NCBI GenBank assembly: GCA_021768245.1
Contig: JAETNO010000001.1
Location: forward strand, 1-64,000
Reading direction: 5' to 3'
Source of the DNA: Bacteroidaceae bacterium
GTDB taxonomy: Bacteria > Bacteroidota > Bacteroidia > Bacteroidales > Muribaculaceae
Length of the DNA stretch: 64,000 nucleotides
Of the stretch, positions 44,542 through 54,055 are shown in pieces. Each line of letters opens with the position of its first letter. The stretch's first letter is position 1. A program made the position numbers and the translations under genes. Below the pieces are notes generated by a model. That model had not been told where the DNA came from. It did no database searches and was given only the letters and a program-made list of their open reading frames with translations.

Positions 44542-45813
44542 TCATATCCCGGAATTCACTCGCGTGACGCCTATCAGGCGGTCATAGCGCGCTCCCCGTG
44601 GACGGTGATAGACCTTTATCGTATACTCATTCGTTGTCTGATAGAAATCACCCTCGACAGGTGCGGTCTCGCCACGAGTCTTACCGAAAGGCACGACGAG
44701 ATACTGATAGTTGTAAGCCCCCTGCTTCAACAACAGCGACTGCTCATAGCGTCCTGTAGCATTGTTATAGACCATCCTCGACGATGGGTCGAAACGCCTT
44801 TGTGTCAAGTCACCGTCAATGAAGATATCGGCATTTTTCAGCTCCGGCATTTCAAGGGAGAAGTTTGTCATGACATAGTCAGCTTCCGTATCCGATGAAG
44901 CCGACGACCATTCGCGTATAAAAAAGCGCCCGTGCTGAGTGCTGTCATATAGATAAGGGGCATAGGCGCGCGGCATGTCCGTGAAAAGGTCAATATGATA
45001 AATCGGATGATGATATTCTATCTTTTCCACCCCCATACCGGGATAAGTCGTCGATACGGTTTCGAAACGGCGGTATTCATTGCCGGCCCGGAATATCAGC
45101 GGTCTAAGGTGTTCATAGATTACCTTGCTGCCCGCCACTCTCTGAGGAGTGGTCAATACAACCTCATTGTCAGTCCTGCCGTTCTGACTCACCACCACCG
45201 TCAGTTCACTGAACGGGTCTGAAATCTCCTTCACGTGGCGCAAATCCGCGCTGAGACTCACCTGCTGATGCCTCACATTGGCATCGATGTCTGTCAGCGA
45301 ACTAACCCCCGGAAGCAATTCCGCGGAATAGTCCGAAACCCCGAAACGGGCCTGCAACAGAGTCTCGTCGGGATCGCTCTCGTCATAGACCCTGAGCAGA
45401 TAGTTGCCGGTAGCCTTTATCCGAACCTGTTCATTAGGTATAGTGATTGAATAATGCACATAGTGGACGAGGGTCGCACGCGAAAACTCATAATCCTCCA
45501 CAGTTCCCTCGTTGAAGCCGTCTAAAAATTCCGATGCCACAAGCCCTTCCGGCTTCCATCGGGCATCGCAGTGAATAAGCTCATAGCGCATGAAACGTCT
45601 GTCTTCGGCAATCTCGTCGAATTCAATGTTCACTTTGCTCCCTTCATCCTGAATCATCGCCACCGGAGGAGCGAAATCATCACCCTCAGCCGTGACCCTC
45701 AGCGAGCGGAATGAAGGATGGAATACCCCCTGCGAGGTATCAGCCACCGCTTCAGCAGTCACAGCCATGGTCAGCGTCAGGAAAAACGCCGCAAGTATCA
45801 ACCTCATTTTCAT
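44542..45813 (-). CDS. Type IX secretion plug-type protein (DUF5103)
   Basis: About 423 residues from the ATG at 45813, which starts a signal peptide (MKMRLILAAFFLTLTMAVTA). The body matches DUF5103: FHPSFRSLRVTAEGDD... MIQDEGSKVNIEFDEIAEDRRFMRYELIHCDARWKPEGL, then YHHPIYHIDLFTDMPRAYAPYLYDSTQHGRFFIREW. DUF5103 proteins are described as plugs of the SprA translocon of the type IX system. The open frame continues 43 codons upstream, but that overlaps ung. The ATG at 45813 overlaps the ung stop (ATGA), giving coupled translation. Confidence 0.88.
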   Translation of the reverse strand: MKMRLILAAFFLTLTMAVTAEAVADTSQGVFHPSFRSLRVTAEGDDFAPPVAMIQDEGSKVNIEFDEIAEDRRFMRYELIHCDARWKPEGLVASEFLDGFNEGTVEDYEFSRATLVHYVHYSITIPNEQVRIKATGNYLLRVYDESDPDETLLQARFGVSDYSAELLPGVSSLTDIDANVRHQQVSLSADLRHVKEISDPFSELTVVVSQNGRTDNEVVLTTPQRVAGSKVIYEHLRPLIFRAGNEYRRFETVSTTYPGMGVEKIEYHHPIYHIDLFTDMPRAYAPYLYDSTQHGRFFIREWSSASSDTEADYVMTNFSLEMPELKNADIFIDGDLTQRRFDPSSRMVYNNATGRYEQSLLLKQGAYNYQYLVVPFGKTRGETAPVEGDFYQTTNEYTIKVYHRPRGARYDRLIGVTRVNSGI

Positions 45814-46481
45814 ATTCCACACCAGTCTACCGGAGCTATTCCATGCTCCACAAGATAAGCGTTTGCCCGTGAAAACGGACGGCTGCCGAAGAAGCCACGC
45901 GACGCACTCAGAGGCGACGGATGGGGAGAAGTTATCACGCAATGACGCGAACGGTCGATGAATTCACCCTTGCGTTGGGCATATGCCCCCCAGAGGATGA
46001 ACACGAGATGCTCCCGCTCCTCGGCAAGCTTACGGATTGCGGCATCCGTGAAAGTCTCCCACCCTTGATTCTGATGCGAAGCCGGAGCTCCCGCGTCGAC
46101 AGTAAGGGTCGAATTAAGCAGCAATACCCCTTGCCTCGCCCATCGGCTCAGGTCGCCGGAAGCCGGAGGCGTGCAGCCAAGGTCCGAAGAAATCTCCTTA
46201 TATATATTCTGAAGCGAACGTGGAAGCTCAACCCCCGGATTGACCGAAAAACAGAGTCCGTTGGCCTGACCAACACCCGGATATGGATCCTGACCGAGAA
46301 TCACCACTTTCACCTTATCGAAAGGGCAGGCATCAAAGGCCGCAAAAATCTGTCCGGCAGGAGGGTAGACAAGCCGTTGACCATAGCGTGTTCTCACGAA
46401 ATCCGTCAGGCGGATGAAATAATCCTTATCCCATTCGTCGCCGAGAGCCTCTTTCCAAGATTGTTCTATCCTTACGTTCAT
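45810..46481 (-). CDS. ung: Uracil-DNA glycosylase family 1
   Basis: A 223-residue enzyme with all family-1 motifs: GQDPYPGVGQANGLCFSV (catalytic Asp near residue 65), LLLNSTLTVDAGAPASHQNQGWE, VFILWGAYAQRKG and the His loop TSPHPSPLSASRGFFGSRPFS. It removes uracil from DNA to start base-excision repair. It is co-directional and overlaps the DUF5103 gene by 4 bp; the pairing is positional, not functional. Confidence 0.97.
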   Translation of the reverse strand: MNVRIEQSWKEALGDEWDKDYFIRLTDFVRTRYGQRLVYPPAGQIFAAFDACPFDKVKVVILGQDPYPGVGQANGLCFSVNPGVELPRSLQNIYKEISSDLGCTPPASGDLSRWARQGVLLLNSTLTVDAGAPASHQNQGWETFTDAAIRKLAEEREHLVFILWGAYAQRKGEFIDRSRHCVITSPHPSPLSASRGFFGSRPFSRANAYLVEHGIAPVDWCGI

Positions 46482-46490
46482 CGTAGTTTT

Positions 46491-46522
46491 TTTGCAAAAA
46501 TACGAAATTTTCGCTAATTTTG
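46491..46522 (+). promoter_or_regulatory. Promoter of tRNA-Arg (and lysozyme gene)
   Basis: TTTG (46491-46494) and TAATTTTG (46515-46522) are separated by 20 bp, a perfect Bacteroides promoter. It is 18 bp before the tRNA 5' end and is the only clear promoter before the lysozyme gene. Confidence 0.75.
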
Positions 46523-46539
46523 CATCCCAAACCAGCCAT

Positions 46540-46614
46540 GTTCCCGTAGTTCAATGGATAGAATATCGGATTCCGGTTCCGACGATTAGGGTTCGACTCC
46601 CTACGGGAATACCA
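46540..46614 (+). tRNA. tRNA-Arg (anticodon CCG), CCA encoded
   Basis: Read as a cloverleaf: acceptor GTTCCCG pairs with CGGGAAT (one G-U), D-stem GTTC/GAAT, anticodon stem TCGGA/TCCGA around loop TTCCGGT (anticodon CCG), T-stem TAGGG/CCCTA with loop TTCGACT. Discriminator A and an encoded CCA end at 46614. It reads CGG arginine codons. Confidence 0.93.
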
Positions 46615-46620
46615 AATATT

Positions 46621-47337
46621 ATGAAACCATGGGCACACCACATCGCCGCCTTGATACTCGCCTTTCTCCCGGTTGCCTGTGGCAATGACGGCGGAACAAA
46701 AGAGGTGTACCCCGACAGAAAGCGCTTTGAAATCATAGGAATTGACATCAGCGCACACAATGGTGACATTGATTTCAAATCCGTGGCAGCCGACGGAATA
46801 TCATTCGTGATAATAAAGGCGACGGAAGGCGGGACTTTCAAGGACAAAAAATTTGTCGACAATCTCAGGGAAGCCCGCGAAGCCGGACTCAAGGTAGGAG
46901 CCTACCATTTTTTCCGCTTCGACACTCCGGGCTACATGCAGGGTCTAAACTTCCTTAACTCCCTGCAGGGACGTCGGCTCGACCTCCCGCTCGCAATCGA
47001 CATCGAGGAGTGGGCAAACCCGAACAGCCAGCCGACACCCATTGTGCTGAACCGGCTATCGGAGATGATTGACCATCTCGAAAGCCATGGCCACAGAGTG
47101 ATGCTCTACACCAACAAAAACGGGTTCTCGCGTTTCGTCCGTAGCCGTCTCGAAGGTTATCCGCTATGGATTTGCTCTCTTGTCGACGAGCCTGAAGACA
47201 TCGGTTGGACACTTTGGCAAGGCACACACAACGGACGTATAAACGGCATAGACCATCCGGTGGATATCAACGCTTTCTCCGGCACACGCACCGAGTGGGA
47301 AGAATTCATCTCATCCAAGGCTCTTCAAAAGCAATAA
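46621..47337 (+). CDS. GH25 lysozyme-like lipoprotein
   Basis: A 238-residue protein from the ATG at 46621. The lipoprotein signal ends PVACG. The GH25 domain follows: FEIIGIDISAHNGDIDFKSV (Asp of the active site), GISFVIIKATEGGTFKD, LKVGAYHFFRFDTPG, LPLAIDIEEWANPN (catalytic DxE) and YPLWICSLVDEPEDIGWTLWQ. GH25 enzymes cut the N-acetylmuramyl-N-acetylglucosamine bond of peptidoglycan. The open frame runs upstream through the tRNA, but the lipoprotein signal fixes the start at 46621. It begins 6 bases after the tRNA CCA, with no promoter between. Confidence 0.93.
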   Translation: MKPWAHHIAALILAFLPVACGNDGGTKEVYPDRKRFEIIGIDISAHNGDIDFKSVAADGISFVIIKATEGGTFKDKKFVDNLREAREAGLKVGAYHFFRFDTPGYMQGLNFLNSLQGRRLDLPLAIDIEEWANPNSQPTPIVLNRLSEMIDHLESHGHRVMLYTNKNGFSRFVRSRLEGYPLWICSLVDEPEDIGWTLWQGTHNGRINGIDHPVDINAFSGTRTEWEEFISSKALQKQ

Positions 47338-47423
47338 ACCGCTGAATCACGCGTTTATATATAGATAAACCTTACATCCTCTCCTACTGTTATATATCCC
47401 TCCTATCCCTTCAGTCATACCAC

Positions 47424-50400
47424 ATGAACACAGCAATACGCCACATACTCTCCCTGCTTGCCGTCATGCTTCTTCCGGCAATGGCATCAGCCTTCAATCC
47501 CGAAACCTATGCTCCTTCATCCGTACTCGCCGAAGGCAGGTGGGTGAAAATCAGCGTCGAAGAATCCGGGCCTCACTTCATTTCGCTCTCCTCCCTGCGT
47601 TCATGGGGCTTTTCCGACCCGTCGGCAGTGAGAATCTACGGATATGGAGGGAAGCGCATCCCTGACCAGCTTACAATCGAAAATTATGTCGACGACCTCC
47701 CGCTTACCCATTGCGAACATACGAAAGACGGCATAGTATTCTACGCGCAAGGCCCTGAGGAATGGACCGGAAGCACACAGTACAGCCATTCGTTCAATCC
47801 TTACACCACCAAGGGATATTACTATATCACTGACTCCCGTCCCGACACGGACTGCACAATCCCTACCGAAGGAAGCGCACCGAGCGATAATGCAGCCACC
47901 ACCTTCACTGAGCGGCTTTATCACGAAGTGGAACGATACACCGCTGCGGAAAGCGGCCATCAGCTTCTCGGCGAGGATTTCCGTTTCACTCCCAGCCGCA
48001 CATTCAATTTCCGCCTTCCGGGAAGGGTCGAAGGGACACCGGTGTGGATGCAATGTGACTTTTTCGCGACAAGCATCTCATCCGATACACGGCTTAAATT
48101 CACTGCCAACGGCGAAGCTCTCCCCTCTCTCGAATCCGACAGAGTGAAAGCCACCAAGGAATGGGGAGCGGTCGCGACCATCCGCAAGACCTTCCAGATT
48201 GAAGGCTCATCCCTCGCTCTGGGTATAACCACGAGCGTAAGCGGTCCGATAAAGCTTTCACATCTCGACAAATTGGACATAAACTACACCCGCAATCTCG
48301 AATCACCGTCGTCAGGCTTCATAAGTTTCGCCTCATCAGACCGTTCATTCAAAATTGCCGGAGCCACTGACGCCACACGCGTATGGGATGTGACCTCACC
48401 TACAAATCCGAAAGCAATGCCACTCTCGGCGACTGCCGACGGAACCAAGGGATGGACCAACGACTATCTCGGAAAGCGCGAGTATGCCATATGGGCCTCC
48501 ACTTCTTCACTTCCGACCCCGAAATTCGCAGGCAGTGTCGCGAATCAGAATATCCACTCCGAAGAGGTGCCCGACATGGTGATCATAACTCCTGCTTCAC
48601 TCCTCGAACAGAGCCGGCGGATAGCCGACCTCCACACAAAGGTCGATGAGATGAAAGTGCTCGTGCTCCTCGATTCACATATATATAATGAGTTCGGCTC
48701 GGGTTGCGCCGACATCGGCGCGTTGCGACGCATGCTTAAAATGTTCTATGACCGTGGAAAGGCCACATCTGCCGAACGCAGTCTGAGCCATGTCCTACTT
48801 ATGGGGGGAGCTACCCACGACCACAGACGTCTGACCGATGTGATGTCGACAAGTTCGGCTATCACTCTCCCTATCTGGCAGACATTCAAAAGCCACTACG
48901 ACAGCGAGTCATTCTGCACCGACGACTTCCTGGCTATGCTTGAGGACGGTTCAGGACTGCGTTTCGCCACAGACCACATGAGCATTGCCGTAGGCCGTAT
49001 ACCGGCCCGTAGCGTCGATGCGGCCAAAACCTATGTGGACCGCCTCGTGAAATATGTGACCCAACCCGAAAAAGGCGAATGGCGCAACAAAATCATGCTC
49101 TTCGCTGACGAAGGCGACCGAGGCAAACATATGGAGCAGACCAACAGTATGGACTCCGCCATGCGCACTACACTATCAGGGAGCGGATTCACATACCACA
49201 AAGTGTTCATTGATGCCTACGACATACAGGGAGGCACTTCAGAAGAAGCCAAAAACAAGGTATTCACCCTGCTTGACGATGGCGTTGTGCTGTGGACATA
49301 CATCGGACACGCCTCAATCAACACACTCTCCGGAGATGGAATCTTCACGACAACCAATCTCAACAATCTGTATCTCCGTCGCGCGCCGTTCTTCTATGCG
49401 GCATGCTGCACATTCGGTCAGTTCGATAGTTCCGCTACATCAGGCATAGAATCCCTATTGCTTACGGATGAAGGAGGCATCATAGGAGGTTTCACATCCA
49501 CACGTCCTTCCTATATAGACCGTAACGGCCCCTTATCCGTCGCTTTCGGGAAAGAGGTTTTTGTCCGTAATGCCGCCGGGAAATTCAAATCAATCGGCGA
49601 GGTGTTCCGACTGGCCAAAAATGCGACGCCCGACGACAATAAAAACCGCTACGTACTGTTCTGCGACCCGGCTCTACGCCTGGCATCGCCAGACAACTAT
49701 GTACGGCTCACTTCAATCGACGGACAGGAAGTCTCAGAAAATTCACAGCCTATAATTCCCGCCCTTGGAAAAGTTGTGGTCAAAGGAGAGGTCTGTGACC
49801 CGGACGGAAATCGCATAGACTCTTTCAACGGAGCGCTTTCGCTATCGCTCTATGACGCCGAACGCAGTTTCCTCACTAAGGGACGTGGAGACAAAGATTC
49901 GGGCAAACAAGTAGTTTTCGACGAACAGGGCGAACGCCTTTATGCCGGACGTACGACAATCAAGTCCGGTGAATTTGAAATAACAATAGCGATGCCTGCC
50001 GAGATATCCGATAACTTCCGCAACGCGACCCTCTCGATGTTCGCATCTGCCGAAGACGGCACGGAAGCCATCGGTGTATGCCGCGACCTCTATGTCTATG
50101 GCTTTGATGAAAATGCCGCACCCGACACAACCCCTCCTACCATAGAATATATCTATCTCAATCATGAGTCCTTCTCGAAATCCGATGTCGTCAATGCCAA
50201 CCCGATGCTCATAGCTCGTGTAAGCGACGACGTGGCGATAAACATGTCGGAGCAGGGATTAGGACACCAGATGAGCATACGCATTGACGACAACATCAAC
50301 CTGACGGATGTCGGCTCACGCTTTACGCCCGACGCTGACGGCACTCCCGCAGGCACGATCCACTATCAGCTTCCCACCCTCTCTGCCGGAAATCACACGG

Positions 50401-50786
50401 CGACGCTGAAAGTCTGGGACACTGCCGGCAACTCATCCATGGCCTCGGTGGATTTCTTTGTTAATCCCGATGCGGCCCCAAAAATCTTCAATATATATTC
50501 CGACGCAAATCCCGCGTCGATTGAAGCCAATTTCTATGTCGAGCACAACCGCCCCGACGCCACTCTGACAGTGAAGATTGAGATATTCAATATCAACGGA
50601 CAACTCGTGTGGTCGTCAGAATCACGCGGAAAAGCTGACATGTACTCTTCCGCTCCCGTAAAATGGAACCTTACCGACAAATCAGGGTCAAAGGTCGTCA
50701 GAGGTATCTATCTCTATAAGGCGACAGTCACTTCAGGAGGTGAATCCTCAACCCAGACCAAGCGGATTGCCGTCGCTCCGGCCTGA
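47424..50786 (+). CDS. porU: Type IX secretion sortase PorU (C25-family peptidase)
   Basis: A 1120-residue secreted protein (signal MNTAIRHILSLLAVMLLPAMASA). The gingipain-like C25 domain lies at about 390-760, with VLWTYIGHASINTLSGDGIF (catalytic His near residue 629) and APFFYAACCTFGQFDSSATS (catalytic Cys near 660). The C-terminal part has an Ig-like stretch and ends VRGIYLYKATVTSGGESSTQ TKRIAV-like sequence of T9SS C-terminal domains. PorU cleaves the C-terminal signal of type IX cargo and attaches A-LPS. It is of usual length. A DUF5103 plug gene lies 1.6 kb away. Confidence 0.9.
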   Translation: MNTAIRHILSLLAVMLLPAMASAFNPETYAPSSVLAEGRWVKISVEESGPHFISLSSLRSWGFSDPSAVRIYGYGGKRIPDQLTIENYVDDLPLTHCEHTKDGIVFYAQGPEEWTGSTQYSHSFNPYTTKGYYYITDSRPDTDCTIPTEGSAPSDNAATTFTERLYHEVERYTAAESGHQLLGEDFRFTPSRTFNFRLPGRVEGTPVWMQCDFFATSISSDTRLKFTANGEALPSLESDRVKATKEWGAVATIRKTFQIEGSSLALGITTSVSGPIKLSHLDKLDINYTRNLESPSSGFISFASSDRSFKIAGATDATRVWDVTSPTNPKAMPLSATADGTKGWTNDYLGKREYAIWASTSSLPTPKFAGSVANQNIHSEEVPDMVIITPASLLEQSRRIADLHTKVDEMKVLVLLDSHIYNEFGSGCADIGALRRMLKMFYDRGKATSAERSLSHVLLMGGATHDHRRLTDVMSTSSAITLPIWQTFKSHYDSESFCTDDFLAMLEDGSGLRFATDHMSIAVGRIPARSVDAAKTYVDRLVKYVTQPEKGEWRNKIMLFADEGDRGKHMEQTNSMDSAMRTTLSGSGFTYHKVFIDAYDIQGGTSEEAKNKVFTLLDDGVVLWTYIGHASINTLSGDGIFTTTNLNNLYLRRAPFFYAACCTFGQFDSSATSGIESLLLTDEGGIIGGFTSTRPSYIDRNGPLSVAFGKEVFVRNAAGKFKSIGEVFRLAKNATPDDNKNRYVLFCDPALRLASPDNYVRLTSIDGQEVSENSQPIIPALGKVVVKGEVCDPDGNRIDSFNGALSLSLYDAERSFLTKGRGDKDSGKQVVFDEQGERLYAGRTTIKSGEFEITIAMPAEISDNFRNATLSMFASAEDGTEAIGVCRDLYVYGFDENAAPDTTPPTIEYIYLNHESFSKSDVVNANPMLIARVSDDVAINMSEQGLGHQMSIRIDDNINLTDVGSRFTPDADGTPAGTIHYQLPTLSAGNHTATLKVWDTAGNSSMASVDFFVNPDAAPKIFNIYSDANPASIEANFYVEHNRPDATLTVKIEIFNINGQLVWSSESRGKADMYSSAPVKWNLTDKSGSKVVRGIYLYKATVTSGGESSTQTKRIAVAPA

Positions 50787-50832
50787 TTATGCACGCGAAA
50801 CACTTAAAGGCAAAAGTTCCATAAATAATAAG

Positions 50833-50868
50833 AAAAAATCGGTTTTCTACGAAAAGCCGATTTTTTTT
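50833..50868 (+). terminator. Terminator after porU
   Basis: AAAATCGG(T)TTT pairs with AAA(G)CCGATTTT and is followed by a run of T. It is 46 bp past the porU stop. Confidence 0.8.
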
Positions 50869-50935
50869 GCATCCTCCCGTGAACTTTTCAACGCTTTAAG
50901 TTTTATTATAGATGTGTACTATTTATTTAGAAATT

Positions 50936-51451
50936 ATGAAAAAGCTACTTCTATCAATTGCACTCGTAGGCGTTGCCGTAATGGTATCCTGCAGCACTGA
51001 AAAAAAAGCCGAAGATAAAGGCGCGGAACTTAAAGCCAAGATTGAAAACTGCACAAACCCCGACAGCCTCAAGGTTTACGTAGAGCAGGCCAAGGATTAT
51101 GCGGAAAAACTCATAAAAGACGGCAAGGACGATGCAGCCCAAGCCTTCCTTAACGAAGTAACCCCTGCCGTAAAGGACAAGGACCCCATGGCCGCTGTTG
51201 CCTTCACGGGTCTCGACCTCGAGGCCAAAGCCGACTCAGCATTTGAAGCCGCCAAGGAATCAGCAAAGAATCTTGCCGACTCTACCTCCAAAGCTGTCAG
51301 CGATAAAGTGAGCGATGTAAAGGACGCTGCCTCCAAAGCAGCTTCCGATGCAAAGGATAAAGCATCTGACGCTGTCGACGCAGCCAAGGCAAAAGCTGCC
51401 GATGCAGCTCAAGCCGGTGCCGACAAGGTGAAAGATCTTATGGGTAAATAA
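50936..51451 (+). CDS. LEA-like Ala/Lys-rich coiled-coil lipoprotein
   Basis: About 171 residues from the ATG at 50936 (MKKLLLSIALVGVAVMVSC). The frame is open eight codons further upstream, but the signal fixes the start. The mature part is almost entirely helical and low in complexity. The last 70 residues repeat Ala-Lys-Asp units such as DKVSDVKDAASKAASDAKDK, like late-embryogenesis-abundant or YtxH-type proteins. No enzymatic motif. Possible structural or stress role in the envelope; function not assigned. Confidence 0.8.
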   Translation: MKKLLLSIALVGVAVMVSCSTEKKAEDKGAELKAKIENCTNPDSLKVYVEQAKDYAEKLIKDGKDDAAQAFLNEVTPAVKDKDPMAAVAFTGLDLEAKADSAFEAAKESAKNLADSTSKAVSDKVSDVKDAASKAASDAKDKASDAVDAAKAKAADAAQAGADKVKDLMGK

Positions 51452-51508
51452 AAGGCTTTAATATCCTCGCTCCAAGACTTTCCAAGAAAGCAATCCATTA
51501 AAATAGAC

Positions 51509-51562
51509 ATTCCCGACCTAAAAATCCGCGTTAATAAAAACTCGGAGATGGGGGTCGGGAAT
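51509..51562. terminator. Terminator between convergent genes
   Basis: ATTCCCGACC (51509-51518) and GGTCGGGAAT (51553-51562) form a perfect 10-bp stem with a 34-base loop, followed by TTTTTATG on the plus strand. Confidence 0.6.
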
Positions 51563-51592
51563 TTTTTATGTGGATATAAAAATCCAATCGGT

Positions 51593-52981
51593 TCAATCCT
51601 CCTTAACGGCCTGATATGCTCCGATGTTGGGGTTGGGAAGACGGGGCGCGCCATAGGCATCGCGTGAAGCCTCGGGCAATGTCAAAAGCGGGTCGGCAGA
51701 TGCAACGGCCGGCGATTCAGGTTGCAGGCGGTAATCAAAGAGATAATCCTCACGGACGGTATAGTAAAGGGGGTCGGCGTCCCAGATGCAATCTATGAAG
51801 TTCTCATCGTCTGAACCATTGCTTTTCAAAAGGCACCGGCGCAAGCTCACGGCAGAACCATCAAGGCTCTTGGCTGAAAAATCAGTCCCGTTTCCATAGA
51901 TGATTGAATTACTGAACCGCGCTTCAAGATAAGGCATCCCGGAGTTGTTGTCGTTTTCATAATCATAGTGATAGAGCTGCACGATTTCACCTCTCAGAGC
52001 AGCAAACAGATAGTAGTTGGCAAAGGTGCAGTGGTTGGCCTCGAATTTTCCTCCGATAAGAGCCAAAGCCCCGTCGGCAGCCTCCGCCACCTCGCAGCCT
52101 ATCAGACGCATGTCGGAATAGCGCGACACCAGTGAATATGTGGCACTGTTACGCAGACGGCAGTTAAGGAAAGTGACCTGCGAAAGGGAGTCAGCCACCA
52201 CTCCGGAAACAGTGTTGCGTATCACTGTATGACTAAGATTGTTGCCACGACTTTCAGGAGCGAAATGCAGGCCGTCCCACTGGGAGGCCATGAGGTCGAA
52301 TGATATATCGCCCACGACCGATCCCGTCCTGTCGCCACAGAAATTAACAGGTTTCTCGGGAGTTCCTTCCGTGACCAGCCTGCCGTAGACCCTCATATAG
52401 GCCTTGTCGTGAAAATGAAGGGTTGTTCCGGCGGGAATGGTTAAAGTGACATTCTCAGCCACGACCAATGAATCGTAGACCTGATAAGGATAAGCGGATT
52501 CAAAACGTGTGTCAGCTTCGATAAGCTCTCCGCGCAAGCGTGTGACATCCTGACCTTCCGCCCTCAGCACCACACTTTGGGTGACACCGTTGGTCGTGAA
52601 GTCAAGGATATCCTCTATTTCTGTCAACTCGGGAGCACCGTTCGGACGGAGAGTGGCCTCGACGAATACATAAATCGAGTCCTTCGGACGGATTTCCACG
52701 TTCTGAAAACTGGAGCCGGAAAAGCCGTCGACATTCAGTCGGAAAGTCGACCCACCGCTCCGCAAAGCTATATTACTGATGTTTATTATCTTGTCATAGC
52801 GGTTATAGACCATGAAACGGCTTGTTGGCGTAGGCTGGTCGGTAAAAACCACCCCTATGTCAAGAGTGTCAACCGAAAATGTAGGCTGGGAGGATGGAGA
52901 TGTGTCAATGCCGTCTTCGATACATGCCACGAGCGACATTGCCATCAGGGAGGAAAAAATTATTGCGAGGAGTGTCTTCAT
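51593..52981 (-). CDS. Lipoprotein with parallel beta-helix repeats
   Basis: About 462 residues from the ATG at 52981 (signal MKTLLAIIFSSLMAMSLVAC, then IEDGID, a surface-type acidic stretch). An Ig-like region (about 40-140) is followed by a right-handed beta-helix (GTTLHFHDKAYMRVYGRLVT... SHTVIRNTVSGVVADSLSQV... RNSATYSLVSRYSDMRLIGC). The C-terminus DAYGAPRLPNPNIGAYQ is the 'choice-of-anchor' ending common in such proteins. No catalytic motif was recognised. An alternative start lies four codons upstream. Confidence 0.82.
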   Translation of the reverse strand: MKTLLAIIFSSLMAMSLVACIEDGIDTSPSSQPTFSVDTLDIGVVFTDQPTPTSRFMVYNRYDKIINISNIALRSGGSTFRLNVDGFSGSSFQNVEIRPKDSIYVFVEATLRPNGAPELTEIEDILDFTTNGVTQSVVLRAEGQDVTRLRGELIEADTRFESAYPYQVYDSLVVAENVTLTIPAGTTLHFHDKAYMRVYGRLVTEGTPEKPVNFCGDRTGSVVGDISFDLMASQWDGLHFAPESRGNNLSHTVIRNTVSGVVADSLSQVTFLNCRLRNSATYSLVSRYSDMRLIGCEVAEAADGALALIGGKFEANHCTFANYYLFAALRGEIVQLYHYDYENDNNSGMPYLEARFSNSIIYGNGTDFSAKSLDGSAVSLRRCLLKSNGSDDENFIDCIWDADPLYYTVREDYLFDYRLQPESPAVASADPLLTLPEASRDAYGAPRLPNPNIGAYQAVKED

Positions 52982-53032
52982 CGTACTTATCATTGCAATA
53001 AATCAAACGGAAAACAGGCTGCGTTATTGCTT

Positions 53033-54055
53033 TCAGTCAGTTAAATAAGCTTTCAGATGTCGCTCCACGCTATCCTCTGCCACGCTAACCGCCGTCCCCC
53101 GATACAGCTGTCGGCCAAGGCTGTCGGCAACAATAAAATACGGAAGACGGCCTATCCTGTAGGGACGCAAGGCCGCATGCGCGGCACCCCCAGGGGCCCA
53201 GGCCTGCATCCATTTGGCACTGTCGCCCTTTATGGAAGCCGACCACGAAAGACTGTCGCCAGTCATAGCGATTTCCAACACTTTAAACCTCTTTGCAGGC
53301 AATTTCTTATGAAGCCGCCTGAGAACTCTCTTCACGGAATCGCCCTTATTCTGACCCACAAACGCTATCAGGCTATAACTTTGATTGGATGGCGCATAAA
53401 TCGCCACTGTGTCACGGGCCGTATGGAAGGTTATCGGTTTCAAATTGCCTCGTGCCGACGGAACCACCTGGTCCCTTACCAGATTAACGAAGGAGCCCAT
53501 CACTTTTATCATAGCCGGGTCAGAAGACAAGATATCTATCAGGGAATCAGCCTGGAGTTCATGCCCCTCGGCATCAAAACATGTCGCGAGAATCATGGCC
53601 GACGCAAGATTTTTCGGATTTGCTCTCACTTCGGACGCGACAAGACTGTTCACCGCCTCGCGGTCGTTCCCCCCAAGAGTTTTCGCATTGGCAGCCATGA
53701 AAGCAGCATATTGCTCTGATGCCTCATTGCCCTTGATTTCAAGGCTTCCAGGATTTGACGGGTCAACTTTCACTGTCAGCTCATCGCCGTTGGAAACGAT
53801 GCAGGCAAAAAGCCTCTTGTTGTCAAGAGTGAACACCTCGACCATCACAGGAGAAGCCGCCACCCCTTTGAGTTCAACCTTCCCGTCGACAGGATGGAAA
53901 GATGCTCTCTGAAGGCCCTGGGAAGTTGTGTAGAACATCTCCACACCCCTTGATTCAAGGCCCGATACTTCACAATTAATCACGAATTCCTCCTTTTCAC
54001 CGCATCCTACGGCGAAAAAAAGGAGAACAACCATTATTATAGGGAGATAACGCAT
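53033..54055 (-). CDS. DUF4369-type lipoprotein with thioredoxin-like fold lacking CxxC
   Basis: A 340-residue lipoprotein (signal ending FFAVGC). The N-terminal DUF4369-like beta domain is followed by a helical linker. The C-terminal region resembles a TlpA-type thioredoxin fold (TVAIYAPSNQSYSLIAFVGQ... FKVLEIAMTGDSLSW... YRIGRLPYFIVADSLGRQLY). The place where CxxC would be holds SNQS, so it should not be a redox enzyme. A TAATTTTG box lies only 4 bp upstream of the ATG (54060-54067), so the transcript may have no leader. Divergent from the phospholipase gene. Confidence 0.8.
   Translation of the reverse strand: MRYLPIIMVVLLFFAVGCGEKEEFVINCEVSGLESRGVEMFYTTSQGLQRASFHPVDGKVELKGVAASPVMVEVFTLDNKRLFACIVSNGDELTVKVDPSNPGSLEIKGNEASEQYAAFMAANAKTLGGNDREAVNSLVASEVRANPKNLASAMILATCFDAEGHELQADSLIDILSSDPAMIKVMGSFVNLVRDQVVPSARGNLKPITFHTARDTVAIYAPSNQSYSLIAFVGQNKGDSVKRVLRRLHKKLPAKRFKVLEIAMTGDSLSWSASIKGDSAKWMQAWAPGGAAHAALRPYRIGRLPYFIVADSLGRQLYRGTAVSVAEDSVERHLKAYLTD

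Noticed and set aside
46492..46620. Upstream extension of the lysozyme frame through the tRNA
   Set aside because: The frame is open by chance; the lipoprotein signal begins at the ATG at 46621.
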